A stretch of DNA of 64,000 nucleotides from Corticibacter populi. GTDB taxonomy: Bacteria; Pseudomonadota; Gammaproteobacteria; Burkholderiales; Burkholderiaceae_C. The notes below the pieces were generated by a model. That model was not told where the DNA came from. It worked only from the letters and a program-made list of their open reading frames with translations, and searched no databases. Where the stretch lies: positions 248,001 through 312,000 of the forward strand of contig NZ_SGWR01000005.1 of assembly GCF_004217315.1 (NCBI RefSeq), given 5' to 3'. The position numbers were made by a program, and so were the translations under genes. Shown here one piece after another: positions 47,803 to 58,531 of the stretch (positions are counted from its first letter, which is position 1; each line of letters opens with the position of its first letter).

Positions 47803-47818
47803 ATGTGAAAATTCACAT
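47803..47818. promoter_or_regulatory. Candidate operator of the iac operon
   Basis: ATGTGAA, AA, TTCACAT: a 7-bp perfect inverted repeat with a 2-bp centre, 47 bp upstream of the amidase start. It would overlap the -35 region of a leftward promoter (TTTTCA, 17 bp, TAATGT). The size suits a MarR dimer such as IacR. Confidence 0.55.
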
Positions 47819-48061
47819 AAATATCCGCAGCCGGCCATGGATGCATCGTGTGTCGGCGCGAGCTGGGGTGATGAGGCGTTTCAAGCAATAAGCGGGCCAG
47901 CTATTCGCTCTTTTGATCGGGTGGGTGACGGGCGCATGGGAGGCGGTTTCTGCACGTCATTTGTGCAATTTCGGTGGATCGCGGTCGATTGCGGTGCATC
48001 TTTGCCGGTTTGCACCAAATGCATTCATAAAGTTCTTTCGTCGATATCAAAAATGCTCCAT

Positions 48062-48075
48062 CTTTCAAATGAAAG
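48062..48075. promoter_or_regulatory. Candidate operator of the ABC importer operon
   Basis: CTTTCA, AA, TGAAAG: an inverted repeat about 115 bp before the importer start. It shares TTTCAAATGA with the long palindrome before the porin gene at 59699-59738. Confidence 0.5.
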
Positions 48076-48190
48076 AAAGTGTTTTGGCATGAAACATGCT
48101 TGATGCCCGTGGCCATGCTGTGACGCGATTCACCGTGGGTGCCGCGCGCGGTATGGTGGTTCTGGCGGCTAAACGATTTGGAGTATGAAC

Positions 48191-49333
48191 ATGACGATGA
48201 AACGGAAGATATGCGCCCTGGTGGCGGGAGTCTGTCTGGCGGTCACCGCGCAGGCGCAGGTCAAGGTGGGCGTGGTGACGTCTTCCTCCGGTCCGATTGC
48301 GCTGGTCGGGATTCCGCAGAAGAATTCGGTGGACCTGCTGCCGGCCAAGGCAGGCGATCTCGACATCCAGTACATCTCGCTGGACGATGCCAGCAATCCC
48401 ACTGCCTCGGTGACGGCATTCAAGAAGCTCATTGGCGATGGCGTCGATGCCATCATCGGCCCGAGCGGCACGCCCAATGCCATGGGCGTGATCCAGATCG
48501 CTGCGGAGGCGCAGGTGCCGATGCTGGCACCGGTGGGCAGCTCGGCGGTGATCCTGCCGCTGACCGAGCAGAAGAAGTGGGTCTTCAAGACCACCCAGAA
48601 CGATGACATCATCGCCTCGGCGCTGATCGATCACATGGCCAGCAGCGGCGTCAAGACGCTGGGCTTCGTCGGCACCGCCGATCCGTTTGGCGAGAGCTGG
48701 CTCAATGTCACCCGGGAGCTGGCCGAGAAGGCCGGCATCAAGGTGGTGGCAGCTGAACGCTTCCAGCGGCAGGACACCTCGCTGACGGCGCAGTCCATCA
48801 AGCTGATCGCCGCCAGGCCCGACGCCATTCTGGTGGCGGCGCCGGGCAGCTCCTCGGTGCTGCCGCAGACTACGCTGGTGGACCAGAAGTATCCCGGCCA
48901 GATCTACCAGACCCATGGCGCCGCGCTCAATGACTTCCTCAAGCTCGGCGGCAAGAAGGTCGAGGGCACGATTCTCGCGGCCAGCCTGATGCTGGTGATG
49001 GACGAAGTGCCCGATTCGCACCCCTCCAAGACGGTGGCGCGCAAGTACATCGACGACTACAAGACCAAGTACGGCAGCGAGCCGGCCACCTTCGGCGCCA
49101 ACGTGTATGACGCGGGCCTGCTGCTGCAGGCGGCGATTCCGGAGGCGGCCAAGGCCGGCCAGCCGGGCACGGTGGCGTTCCGCCAGGCGCTGCGCGATGC
49201 GCTCGAGCAGATCAAGGACCTGCCGGCCACGCAAGGCGTCTACACCATGACGGCCGAGGACCACAGCGGTTTCGATGAGCGCGGCCGCGAGTTGATCGTC
49301 GTCAAGGACGGCACCTGGAGGCTGCTGAAGTAA
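48191..49333 (+). CDS. ABC importer periplasmic substrate-binding protein (LivK-like)
   Basis: About 380 aa with a signal peptide (basic MTMKRK, hydrophobic ALVAGVCLAV, cleavage after AQAQ). The mature protein has the type I periplasmic binding fold of branched-chain amino acid and aromatic acid importers (KVGVVTSSSGPIALVGIPQK, DAIIGPSGTPNAMG). The ATG at 48191 has GGAG at correct spacing, whereas ATG 48185 is too close to it. First gene of the rightward operon. Next to iac genes the ligand may be an aromatic acid, but this is inference. Confidence 0.9.
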   Translation: MTMKRKICALVAGVCLAVTAQAQVKVGVVTSSSGPIALVGIPQKNSVDLLPAKAGDLDIQYISLDDASNPTASVTAFKKLIGDGVDAIIGPSGTPNAMGVIQIAAEAQVPMLAPVGSSAVILPLTEQKKWVFKTTQNDDIIASALIDHMASSGVKTLGFVGTADPFGESWLNVTRELAEKAGIKVVAAERFQRQDTSLTAQSIKLIAARPDAILVAAPGSSSVLPQTTLVDQKYPGQIYQTHGAALNDFLKLGGKKVEGTILAASLMLVMDEVPDSHPSKTVARKYIDDYKTKYGSEPATFGANVYDAGLLLQAAIPEAAKAGQPGTVAFRQALRDALEQIKDLPATQGVYTMTAEDHSGFDERGRELIVVKDGTWRLLK

Positions 49334-49457
49334 GCGCGGCTGCAGAGCACTCCCGGGCGCGCGCCGCCGAGGCGGACCGCGCTTTCTCCAGGCCTCTCTT
49401 GTGCTGCCCGCCGCCATGCCGGCGCGGGCCGCAGGGAACCACACATCCTTCCCTCCG

Positions 49458-50501
49458 ATGAACCTGCAAATCATTGCCTTGCTCGGCCAGGATGGCATCA
49501 GCAGCGGTGCGATCTACGCGCTGGTGGCGCTGTCCATCATCCTGGTGTTCTCCGTCACCCGCATCCTGCTGATTCCGCTCGGTGAGTTCGTGGCATTCAG
49601 CGCGCTGACGATGGCGGCCATCCAGGCTGGCCGCGCGACCATCGGCTGGCTGATCCTGGCGCTGGCGCTGGCGGCCTTGCTGGCCGATCTCTGCGCTGCG
49701 TTGCGCCAGCGCGGCCAGGGCCGGCGCATGGCCTTGTCGTGGCGGCTGTTTGCCATGCCCTGTTATGCCGTGGTGCTGGTGCTGCTGCTGGCTGCGCTGC
49801 CGCTGCAGTCGCTGCCGATGGCGCTGCAGGCACTGCTGACGCTGGCGGCCATCACGCCGATGGGGCCGCTGCTGTACCGTCTCTTCTTCCAGCCGGTGGC
49901 CAATGCCTCGGGCCTGCTGCTGATGATCATCGCGATTGCGGTGCACGTCAGCCTGGTGGGGGTGGGGTTGCTGGTGTTCGGCCCCGAGGGCATGCGCACC
50001 GAACCGTTCTCGGACGGCGCGCTGGAACTGGGCTTCATCAGCCTCAACAGCCAGACCATTTGGGTGCTGCTGGTCTCGGTGGCCCTGATCCTGGCGCTTT
50101 ACGTGGTGTTTGGCCGCACGCTGTACGGCAAGGCGCTGCGTGCCACGGCGGTCAATCGCCTGGGGGCGCAGCTGATGGGCATTTCGCCGGCGCTGGCCGG
50201 CAAGGTGACCTTCAGCATGGCGGCCTTCATGTGCGCGCTCTCGGGCATTCTCATCGCGCCGCTGACCACGCTCTATTACGACTCGGGCTTCATCATCAGC
50301 CTCAAGGGCTTCGTCGGCGCCATCATCGGCGGACTGGCGAGCTATCCGGTCGCTGCGATCGGGGCGGTGGCCGTGGGGCTGATCGAATCGTTCTCGACTT
50401 TCTGGGCCAGCAGCTACAAGGAGGTCATCGTCTTCACGCTGATCCTGCCATTCCTGATGTGGCGCTCGTTCAAGAGCGGCGACCGCGAGGAGGAGCACTG
50501 A
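49458..50501 (+). CDS. ABC importer permease (LivH-like)
   Basis: A 347-aa inner-membrane permease of the branched-chain amino acid type, with about eight hydrophobic helices, GISSGAIYALVALSIILVFS at the N-terminus and KALRATAVNRLGAQLMGI as the ATPase-contact loop. The start is taken as ATG 49458 (MNLQIIALLG), which begins the conserved part. The frame is open to 49401. It is followed 3 bp on by the second permease. Confidence 0.92.
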   Translation: MNLQIIALLGQDGISSGAIYALVALSIILVFSVTRILLIPLGEFVAFSALTMAAIQAGRATIGWLILALALAALLADLCAALRQRGQGRRMALSWRLFAMPCYAVVLVLLLAALPLQSLPMALQALLTLAAITPMGPLLYRLFFQPVANASGLLLMIIAIAVHVSLVGVGLLVFGPEGMRTEPFSDGALELGFISLNSQTIWVLLVSVALILALYVVFGRTLYGKALRATAVNRLGAQLMGISPALAGKVTFSMAAFMCALSGILIAPLTTLYYDSGFIISLKGFVGAIIGGLASYPVAAIGAVAVGLIESFSTFWASSYKEVIVFTLILPFLMWRSFKSGDREEEH

Positions 50502-50504
50502 GCC

Positions 50505-52303
50505 ATGCGCAAGTTCCATCCCTCCTGGCTGGTGTTGCTGGCCATCCTGGCGGTGCTGCCGCTGGTGGCTTCGACCTTCTACATCTCGCTGCTCAACAAC
50601 ATCGGCATGTTCGCGCTGGCGACGCTGGGCGTGGTGCTGCTGACCGGCGTCGCTGGCATGACCAGCTTCGGCCAGGCCGCCTTCGTGGGCCTGTCGGCCT
50701 ATACCACGGCGGCGCTGGTCGCGCCTTCCACGCTGAATCTGGGGGCGATGGCTGCCTCGCCCTGGCTGGCGCTGGCGCTTGGCCTGGCGTTGACGCTGCT
50801 GTTCGCCTTCGTGCTGGGCCTGATCACGCTCAAGCTCTCGGGGCATTACCTGCCCCTGGGCACCATCGCCTGGGGCATGTCGCTGTACTCGCTGTTCGGC
50901 ACCATCGAGAGCCTGGGCGGGCATTCGGGCGTGCCGGACCTGCCGCCGCTGCGCATCGCCGGCCTGACCTTCGGGGACGGGCCGCGCATGTACTACCTGA
51001 TCTGGGTGTGCGTGCTGCTGGCCATCGTGCTGATCCGCAACCTGCTGGAGTCGCGCGTGGGCCGCGCCATCCGGGCCCTGCGCGGTGGCCAGGAGATGGC
51101 GACTTCGATGGGCGTGAACGTGTTCCGCACCAAGATGATCGTGTTCCTGGTGGCCGCGGGGCTGGCCGGCGTCTCCGGCTGGCTGTATGCCTACACGCAG
51201 CGCTTCGTCAGCCCGGCACCGTTTGGCGTGCAGGCCGGCATCGACTACCTCTTCATGGGCCTGCTCGGCGGCATGGGCAGCCTGTGGGGCGCGGTGATCG
51301 GCTCGGCGGTGGTGGTGCTGCTGCGGGAGTGGCTGCAGGACCTGCTGCCGCAGTTGCTGGGCCGCACCGGCAATTTCGAGAGCATCGTGTTCGGCCTGCT
51401 GATCGTGCTGGTGATGCAGCGCTGGCCGGGCGGCATCTGGATGGCGCTCTCGCGGCGTTTCAAGCTGCGCCAGGGCGGTCATGTGCGCCTGCCCGCGCCG
51501 GGTGCCGGGGTGCCGGCGCTGCCGCGCAGCGCCCGCCCCAAGCCCAACGAACGCATTCTCGACGTGCGCAAGGTCACGCGCCGCTTCGGCGGGCTGGTGG
51601 CCAATCGGGAGATGTCGCTGCGCGTCGACGCCGGTGAAATCCTGGCCGTGATCGGACCCAATGGCGCCGGCAAGAGCACGCTGTTCAATCTGGTTTCGGG
51701 CGTGGATGTGCCCAACGAGGGCGATGTGATCTTTCGCGGCCACCGCATCAATGGGCGCAGTCCGCGTGAACTGGCGGCCGAGGGGCTCTCGCGCACCTTC
51801 CAGCACGTCAAGCTGTTGCCGGACATGACGGTGCTGGAGAACGCCGCCATCGGCGCTCATCTGCGCGGCCACAAGGGCGTGTTCGCATCGGCGCTGCACC
51901 TCGATGGCGAGGACGAGGCACGGCTGCTGGCCGAGGCGCGCCGCCAGCTCGAGCGGGTCGGGCTCGGCCATGAGCTGGATCGCACGGCCGGCAGCCTGGC
52001 GCTGGGGCAACAGCGCATCCTGGAGATCGCCCGCGCGCTGTGCGCCGATCCCTGCCTGCTGCTGCTCGACGAGCCGGCTGCCGGCCTGCGCCACAAGGAG
52101 AAGCAGGCGCTGGCCGAACTGCTGCGCAAGCTGCGCGCCGAGGGCGTGGCGGTGCTGCTGGTCGAGCACGACATGGACTTCGTGATGGGGCTGGTCGATC
52201 GCGTCGTGGTGATGGAGTTTGGCCAGCGCATCGCCGAGGGCCGGCCCGAGGAGGTGCAGCGCGATCCTGCGGTGCTCAGGGCCTATCTGGGAGGAGTGGA
52301 AGA

Positions 52304-52307
<4 letters not shown>
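50505..52307 (+). CDS. Fused ABC permease and ATPase (LivM-LivG)
   Basis: 600 aa. Residues 1 to about 320 are a LivM-type permease (GMTSFGQAAFVGLSAYT, RNLLESRVGRAIRALRGGQE). A Pro-rich linker follows. Residues about 345-600 are a LivG-type ATPase: Walker A GPNGAGKSTLFN, signature LALGQQR in place of the common LSGGQ, Walker B CLLLLDEPAAGL, His switch LVEHDMDFV. The fusion makes one half of the transporter from a single chain. It overlaps the LivF gene by 4 bp. Confidence 0.93.
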
Positions 52308-53097
<790 letters not shown>

Positions 53098-53101
<4 letters not shown>

Positions 53102-54192
53102 ATGCGTTCGTCAACCCTGTCGATCAACGGCCTCTGCGTGTGGGCGTTGCCGGTGCCGGTGCCATTGGCTGCACGCTGGCAGCGTTGTTGGCGCGCGCCG
53201 GTGCCGCCGTGCACGTGCTCGCGCGCGGCGCCAGCCTGACGTCATTGCGGCGCGATGGCGTGCGGCTGCGGCGCCAGGGGCAGTGCCTGCAGGCTGCGGT
53301 GGTCGCCAGCGACGATGCGCATGCGCTGGGGCCGCAGGACGTCCTGTTCCTCTGCGCCAAGGCGCAGGACGTGGCGCGGCTGCTGCAGGCGGCGCTGCCC
53401 ATGGTGGGGCCGCAGACCTGCGTGGTGCCGCTGGTCAACGGCGTGCCCTGGTGGTATTTCCAGGCGCTGCCCGGGCCGTGGCAAGGCCGGGCAGTGCGGG
53501 CCGTCGATGCCGATGGGGCGCTGCTGGCATTGTTGCCGGTTGCGCAGATCGCCGGCGCGGTGGTGTTCATCACCGCCGAGCGGCTGGGCCCTGGCGAGGT
53601 GCTCTCCGACAACCCGCTGCTGTTGGTGCTGGGCGAGCTCGACCATAGCCTGCAGAGCGACCGCTTGCAGCGCATCGCCGTCTGGCTGGAGCGTGCCGGC
53701 ATCGAGGCGCGCATTGCGCCGCAGATCCGCGACACGCTATGGACCAAAGTGCTGGCCAATCTGACCTCGAACCCTTTGTCGGTCATTGCCGGCGCGACGT
53801 TGCAGAACATCTATGGCGATGCGCGGCTACAGCCCATCGTCCGGCAGATGCTGCAGGAAGGGCTGGCGCTGGCGGCCGCCTGCGGGGCGCGCATTGCCTT
53901 TGCGCCGGCCAGCTTCATGGCCGAGGGCGCCGCCATGGGGGAGGTGCGCACCTCGATGCTGCAGGACTTCGAGGCAGGGCGGTCGCTGGAGCTGGCCGCC
54001 ATCGGCGACGCCGTGCTGGAGCTGGCCCGGCTGCAGGGCATGGCCATGCCGGTGACCGAGCGCGTCATCGCGCTGGCGCATTTTCGTGACGAGGCCCGCA
54101 GTGCCCATGCCGATGCTGCGGCGAGAGAGCCAGCCACATCCATGACCACCACCATGACCATCACCGACCGCATACAGGAGGTTTCCCCATGA
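53098..54192 (+). CDS. Ketopantoate-reductase-family (ApbA/PanE) dehydrogenase
   Basis: 364 aa. The N-terminal Rossmann fold shows VGVAGAGAIGCTLAALLARAG (GxGxxG). LFLCAKAQDVARLL, VVPLVNGVPWW and DTLWTKVLANLTSNPLSVIA are the ApbA/PanE blocks, including the catalytic Lys region. Paralogs of PanE in catabolic operons reduce or oxidise other 2-oxo or hydroxy acids. Here, between an importer and an aldolase-fold gene, pantothenate synthesis is unlikely to be its role. The C-terminus has an Ala/Thr-rich tail. It is coupled to both neighbours by 4-bp overlaps. Confidence 0.87.
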
Positions 54193-54977
54193 ACCAAGTC
54201 GTCGATTTCACTGCGCCGCCCATTGACATGCAACGCCTGCCGGGCTGCACCGACGAGGAATGGGCGCTGCGCTGCCAGCTCGCCGAGTGCTACCACCTGG
54301 TCGACTACATGGGCTGGACCGAGACCATCTTCAACCACATCTCGGCGAGACTGCCCGGCCCGGCGCATCACTATCTGGTCAACCCGTTCGGCCTCAACTA
54401 CACCGAGGTGACGCCGGCCAACCTGCTGAAGGTGGACCTCGACGGCCACAAGCTCGAGGATTCGCCCTACGACGGCAACCCGGCCGGATTCGCGCTGCAC
54501 GCGGCCATCCACGCTGCCCGCAGCGACGTGCAATGCGTGATCCACACGCACACCACGCCGCTGTCGGCGGTGGTGCAGAAGCAGGCGGGCTTCGACTACA
54601 ACAGCTTCTATGGCGCGCAGCTCTACGGCCGCGTGGGCTACCACAGCTTCGAGGGCATCACGCTCTTTGCCGAGGAGAAGGAGCGCATGGTCGCCAGCCT
54701 GGGCGACAAGCACATCCTGGTGCTGCGCAACCACGGCATCGCGGTGGCCGAGGGCTCCATCGCCAGGACCTTCTTCCTGCTCTGGACGGTGCAGCGCGCC
54801 GCCGAGATCCAGTGCGCTGCCGGCGCGCTGCCGGGGCCGGACACGCCACTGCCCGAGGCGATCAAGACCAGGTGCATGGAGCTGACGGCGATGCTGATCC
54901 GCGAGGACGATTTCGCCAACAAATTCTTCAACGCCATGGTGCGCAAGATGCACGCCGAGCGTGGCCCGAGCTGGTGA
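54189..54977 (+). CDS. Class II aldolase/adducin-family protein
   Basis: A 262-aa protein with the zinc-binding fold of fuculose-phosphate aldolase and adducin. VIHTHTTPLSAV has the H-x-H zinc ligands and VLRNHGIAVAEGSIARTFF has the third His. Many members outside sugar metabolism act as decarboxylases or aldolases on small hydroxy acids. The ATG overlaps the stop of the upstream gene. A TRAP binding protein gene follows. Confidence 0.9.
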   Translation: MNQVVDFTAPPIDMQRLPGCTDEEWALRCQLAECYHLVDYMGWTETIFNHISARLPGPAHHYLVNPFGLNYTEVTPANLLKVDLDGHKLEDSPYDGNPAGFALHAAIHAARSDVQCVIHTHTTPLSAVVQKQAGFDYNSFYGAQLYGRVGYHSFEGITLFAEEKERMVASLGDKHILVLRNHGIAVAEGSIARTFFLLWTVQRAAEIQCAAGALPGPDTPLPEAIKTRCMELTAMLIREDDFANKFFNAMVRKMHAERGPSW

Positions 54978-55023
54978 GCCGCCGGCCGGATTCCTTCTCA
55001 TGGCACCTACCGGGAGCAATCGG

Positions 55024-55995
55024 ATGACACATCGTTTCAAGGCCGCCTGCGTGGCCATCGGCCTGGCCTGCACCAGCGCCGCCGCACTGGCGCAGCAGGT
55101 GACACTCAAGGCCATCAACGCCTTCCAGGAAGGCACCTACTTTGCGCAGAACTTCGAGGCCTTCGTCAAGAAGGTCAACGAGGAGGGCAAGGGGCTGGTG
55201 CAGATCCAGTACATCGGCGGGCCCAAGGCCATTCCGACCCTGGAGCAGCCCGCGGCACTGCGCAATGGCGTGGTGGACATGGCGGCGACCACGGCGTCGT
55301 ATGCCGGCGGCATCGTGCCGGAGGTGCAGGCGCTCAACTATGCCACCGTGCCGTTCCAGGAGCTGCGCAGGAATGGCGCGCTGGATTACATCAACCGGCT
55401 GATGGCCGAGAAGAACCTGATGTACTTCGCGCGCACCGGCGACGGCGTCAAATACCACCTGTACCTGACTAAGCCAATCAACGGCCCCGACCTCAAGGGC
55501 ATGAAGATCCGCATCGCGCCGAACTTCCGCGAATTCTTCCAGTCGCTGGGCGCCACCGTCATCCAGACCCCGCCGGGCGAGGTCTACACCGCGCTTGAAC
55601 GCGGCGTCGTCGACGGCTATGGCTGGCCGCTGCTGGGCATCTTCGACATGGGCTGGCAGCAGGTCACCAAGTACCGGGTCGACCCGGGCTTTCACAACCT
55701 GGAGATGGCGGTGCAGTTCAACCTCAAGTCTTGGCAGAAACTCTCGCCAGAGCAACAGGCCTTTCTCGAACGCCAGCGCGACTGGCTGGAGCAGCTGGCA
55801 CTGGAGAAATCCATGGCCGACGTGGTCACCGATCTACAGCGCCAGCAGGACGCCGGCATCCAGACCATCACGTTCGAAGGGGACGATGCCCGGGAGTACC
55901 TGCGCAAGTCGCTCGATACGGCCTGGGCCGGCATCATCCGGCTCAGCCCCGAGCACGGCCCGCAGTTGCGCGAGTTGATGGTGGCCAAGCCATGA
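55024..55995 (+). CDS. TRAP transporter solute-binding protein (DctP)
   Basis: 323 aa with a signal peptide (MTHRFKAACVAIGLACTSAA, then LAQQ). The mature protein has the DctP fold, including LKGMKIRIAPNFREFFQSLG and TPPGEVYTALERGVVDGYGW, where family Arg and Asn bind the carboxylate of the ligand. An organic acid is thus the likely ligand. ATG 55024 has GGGAG seven bases upstream. The small and large membrane subunits follow. Confidence 0.93.
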   Translation: MTHRFKAACVAIGLACTSAAALAQQVTLKAINAFQEGTYFAQNFEAFVKKVNEEGKGLVQIQYIGGPKAIPTLEQPAALRNGVVDMAATTASYAGGIVPEVQALNYATVPFQELRRNGALDYINRLMAEKNLMYFARTGDGVKYHLYLTKPINGPDLKGMKIRIAPNFREFFQSLGATVIQTPPGEVYTALERGVVDGYGWPLLGIFDMGWQQVTKYRVDPGFHNLEMAVQFNLKSWQKLSPEQQAFLERQRDWLEQLALEKSMADVVTDLQRQQDAGIQTITFEGDDAREYLRKSLDTAWAGIIRLSPEHGPQLRELMVAKP

Positions 55996-56042
55996 AAGCC
56001 ATGAAGGTGTCGTGATCCGCAGGAATCACAGGAGCTTTGGCC

Positions 56043-56537
56043 ATGAAAGCCTATGACCACTTGATGAGCGCTCTGGGCATTTGCGCCGCCTGCATCGTGG
56101 CAGCGCTGACCGTGCTGGTGACCTATGACGTGCTGGCGCGCAACCTTGGCCTGGGCAGCCTCGACTGGATTCTTGAGGTGTCCGAATACATGCTGCCGAC
56201 CCTCATCAGCCTGACGGCGCCCTGGTTGATGTACCGCAACCAGCATGTGCGGCTGGACCTGCTGCAATCCATGCTGCCGGCGGCGGCGCGGCATGGGGTC
56301 GAGCGCGTGGCGGCGGCCATCGGCATGGTCGCTGCGGCGGTGTTCGCCTGGTATGCGCTGCAGTTGCTGCTCGACTCGCGCCAGTCCGGCACGCTGGTCA
56401 TGAAGGCCCTGGTGTTCCCGGAATGGTGGCTGTACATCGGCACGCCGATCGGCTTTGCGCTGTTGGCCATTGAATGTGCGCGTCGTGTGTTTCTGCCGGC
56501 CACCGTCCATGACGACGCCGCGCCAGGAGGCCTGTGA
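56043..56537 (+). CDS. TRAP transporter small permease (DctQ)
   Basis: 164 aa with four hydrophobic segments and the DctQ pattern (TYDVLARNLGLGSLDWILEV, then MYRNQHVRLDLL). It forms the membrane complex with DctM. ATG 56043 has AGGAG. The stop overlaps the next start (TGATG). Confidence 0.92.
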   Translation: MKAYDHLMSALGICAACIVAALTVLVTYDVLARNLGLGSLDWILEVSEYMLPTLISLTAPWLMYRNQHVRLDLLQSMLPAAARHGVERVAAAIGMVAAAVFAWYALQLLLDSRQSGTLVMKALVFPEWWLYIGTPIGFALLAIECARRVFLPATVHDDAAPGGL

Positions 56538-57862
56538 TGGAGTGGTGGCAGACCCTGATCCTGTTTTTTGGTGGCCTGACGCTGCTGCTGTGTGCCGGTT
56601 TGCCGGCGGGCTTCGCGTTCATCTGCATCAACCTGGTGGGTGCCTTCGTGTATTTGGGCGGCGAGGCCGGCCTCATGCAGTCGGTGCGCAACGGCATTGC
56701 GTCGGTCACCAACTTTTCGCTCACGCCGATCCCCTTCTTCCTGCTGATGGGTGAGCTGCTCTTTCGCACCGGCGTGGCGTTCAAGGCCATCGATGCGTTC
56801 GACCGCGTCATCCGCCGCGTACCGGGACGGCTGGCGGTGGTGGCGGTGGTGGGCGGGACGGTGTTCTCAGCCATTTCCGGCTCTTCGGTGGCCACCACGG
56901 CGCTGCTGGGCAGCGTGCTGCTGCCCGAGATGCTGCGGCGCAAGTACCACCCCCGCCTGGCCACCGGCCCGATCATGGCGATCGGCGCGGTGGACATGCT
57001 GATCCCGCCCTCGGCCATTGCCGTGCTGCTGGGCAGTCTCGGGCAGATCTCGATCGCCGGGCTGCTCATTGCCGGCTTGCTGCCCGGCCTGCTGCTGGCG
57101 CTGATCTTCATCGTGTTCATCATCATCCGGGTGCGCATCTCGCCCGACTGGGCACCGGCGGCCGATGCCGAGGCGGATGACCTTGGCGGCTGGCAGCGCT
57201 GGCGGGCGCTGGTGCTGCATGTGCTGCCGCTGGTGGCGATTTTCGTGCTGGTGGTGCTGTCGATGACCATGGGCTGGGCCACGCCGACCGAATCGGCCGC
57301 GGTGGGCGCATCGGCCTGCCTGCTGGTGTGTCTGCTGCACCGCAGCCTGACGCTGAAGAACCTGACCGTCTCGCTGATGAACACGGCGGCGCTCACCGGC
57401 ATGATCCTGTTCATCATCATCGGCGCTTCGACGTTCTCGCAGATCCTGGCGTTCTCCGGTGCCACCGACGGCCTGGTCAGCGGTATCCGTGATGGCGGGC
57501 TGCAGCCCTGGATGGTGCTGGCGCTGATGATGCTGATCCTGCTTCTGCTCGGATGCTTCGTCGACCAGGTCAGCATGATGCTGATGACGCTGCCCTTCTA
57601 CATGCCGCTGATGCAGCACTTCGGCTGGGACCCGCTTTGGTTCGGGGTGCTCTACCTGATCTGCATGCAGCTCGGCCTGCTGACGCCGCCCTTCGGCATG
57701 CTGGTGCTGACGATGCGCAGTGTCACACCTCCGAGGATTGCCACTTCGGAGCTTTTCATGGCGGTCATGCCTTACGTGCTGTTCGGGCTGTTGATGCTGG
57801 TGCTGGTGATTCTGGTGCCCGGCATCGCCACCTGGCTGCCGGCGTGGCTGTCGGTCCAGTGA
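56537..57862 (+). CDS. TRAP transporter large permease (DctM)
   Basis: 441 aa with about 12 hydrophobic helices, the family sequence GRLAVVAVVGGTVFSAISGS near residue 100 and MLIPPSAIAVLLGSLGQISI. It carries the ion-coupled transport pathway. The ATG at 56537 shares its first base with the DctQ stop. A GTG one codon earlier is possible. Confidence 0.93.
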   Translation: MEWWQTLILFFGGLTLLLCAGLPAGFAFICINLVGAFVYLGGEAGLMQSVRNGIASVTNFSLTPIPFFLLMGELLFRTGVAFKAIDAFDRVIRRVPGRLAVVAVVGGTVFSAISGSSVATTALLGSVLLPEMLRRKYHPRLATGPIMAIGAVDMLIPPSAIAVLLGSLGQISIAGLLIAGLLPGLLLALIFIVFIIIRVRISPDWAPAADAEADDLGGWQRWRALVLHVLPLVAIFVLVVLSMTMGWATPTESAAVGASACLLVCLLHRSLTLKNLTVSLMNTAALTGMILFIIIGASTFSQILAFSGATDGLVSGIRDGGLQPWMVLALMMLILLLLGCFVDQVSMMLMTLPFYMPLMQHFGWDPLWFGVLYLICMQLGLLTPPFGMLVLTMRSVTPPRIATSELFMAVMPYVLFGLLMLVLVILVPGIATWLPAWLSVQ

Positions 57863-57903
57863 TGCGAACCGGTGCCAGTGAATGGCAATGTGGAGGTCTG
57901 GAG

Positions 57904-58404
57904 ATGACGGAAGATTCAAGCAACCAGGGCATCCCCGCGTCGCGGGAGCAGGCCTTGCAGGCTGTGCGGCAAGGGGGCTACTGGCTGGCCTTGCTGCCAG
58001 TGCCGTGGCGCGATGACGAGACCATCGTGCAGGAAGCCGTGGCGCACACCGGCATGGCGCTGGAATACGCCTCGCCACGGTTGCGCGGGAGCAAGCCGGT
58101 GGTGCTGGCGGCGGTGGCGCAGGACGGGCTGGCGCTGAGCGTGGCCGACCCGTCGCTGTGCGCGGACCCGGACGTGCTGCGCAGCGCGGCGCGCAGCAAT
58201 TTCCTGGTGTACGGCTTCGCCTCCAGGGAATTGCGGGCCGACCAGGACTTCATGGTCGATCTGTTCCGCAACGTGGTGCGGCCGCAGATCCTGTGCGGCT
58301 TCATGCCCGAGGAAGTGCCGCAACTGCTCGATGAGGCTTTGCAACAGCGCCGCCGCGACCGGATGGCCTTCTTCCAGCAGTTGCACGTTCCGGAGCCATC
58401 CTGA
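57904..58404 (+). CDS. DUF4116-repeat protein at the end of the TRAP operon
   Basis: 166 aa. The middle contains DUF4116-type repeats: RDDETIVQEAVAHTGMALEY, then RGSKPVVLAAVAQDGLALSV, then ADPDVLRSAARSN, each of about 25 residues. The C-terminus is Arg-rich and helical. Function unknown. It has a good ribosome site (TGGAG/GGAGG) and lies 41 bp after dctM and before a terminator, so it belongs to the operon. Confidence 0.78.
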   Translation: MTEDSSNQGIPASREQALQAVRQGGYWLALLPVPWRDDETIVQEAVAHTGMALEYASPRLRGSKPVVLAAVAQDGLALSVADPSLCADPDVLRSAARSNFLVYGFASRELRADQDFMVDLFRNVVRPQILCGFMPEEVPQLLDEALQQRRRDRMAFFQQLHVPEPS

Positions 58405-58449
58405 GAATTGGTTGCAGCATGCTGGTTGGCCGGTGCACCGGTCCGGGAA

Positions 58450-58475
58450 AAAGGGCCATCCAAAGATGGCCCTTT
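58450..58475. terminator. Bidirectional terminator
   Basis: An 11-bp stem, AAAGGGCCATC (58450-58460) and GATGGCCCTTT (58465-58475), with a CAAA loop. Read leftward it is followed by a T run, so it suits the porin transcript best. Read rightward it can end the TRAP operon. Confidence 0.85.
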
Positions 58476-58531
58476 GCTCCATTGGTGCCGGAGTGCGGCA
58501 GCGGCGGCCCCGGCAGGCGGGGCCGCAGGAC

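Larger units (their letters stand above)
47757..48190. promoter_or_regulatory. Divergent control region: iac operon / ABC importer
   Basis: A 434-bp, AT-rich spacer between the leftward amidase-iac operon and the rightward importer. It has no coding frame. It contains two distinct palindromes (47803-47818 and 48062-48075), each placed near one of the two start sites, consistent with separate regulators for the two operons. Confidence 0.7.
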
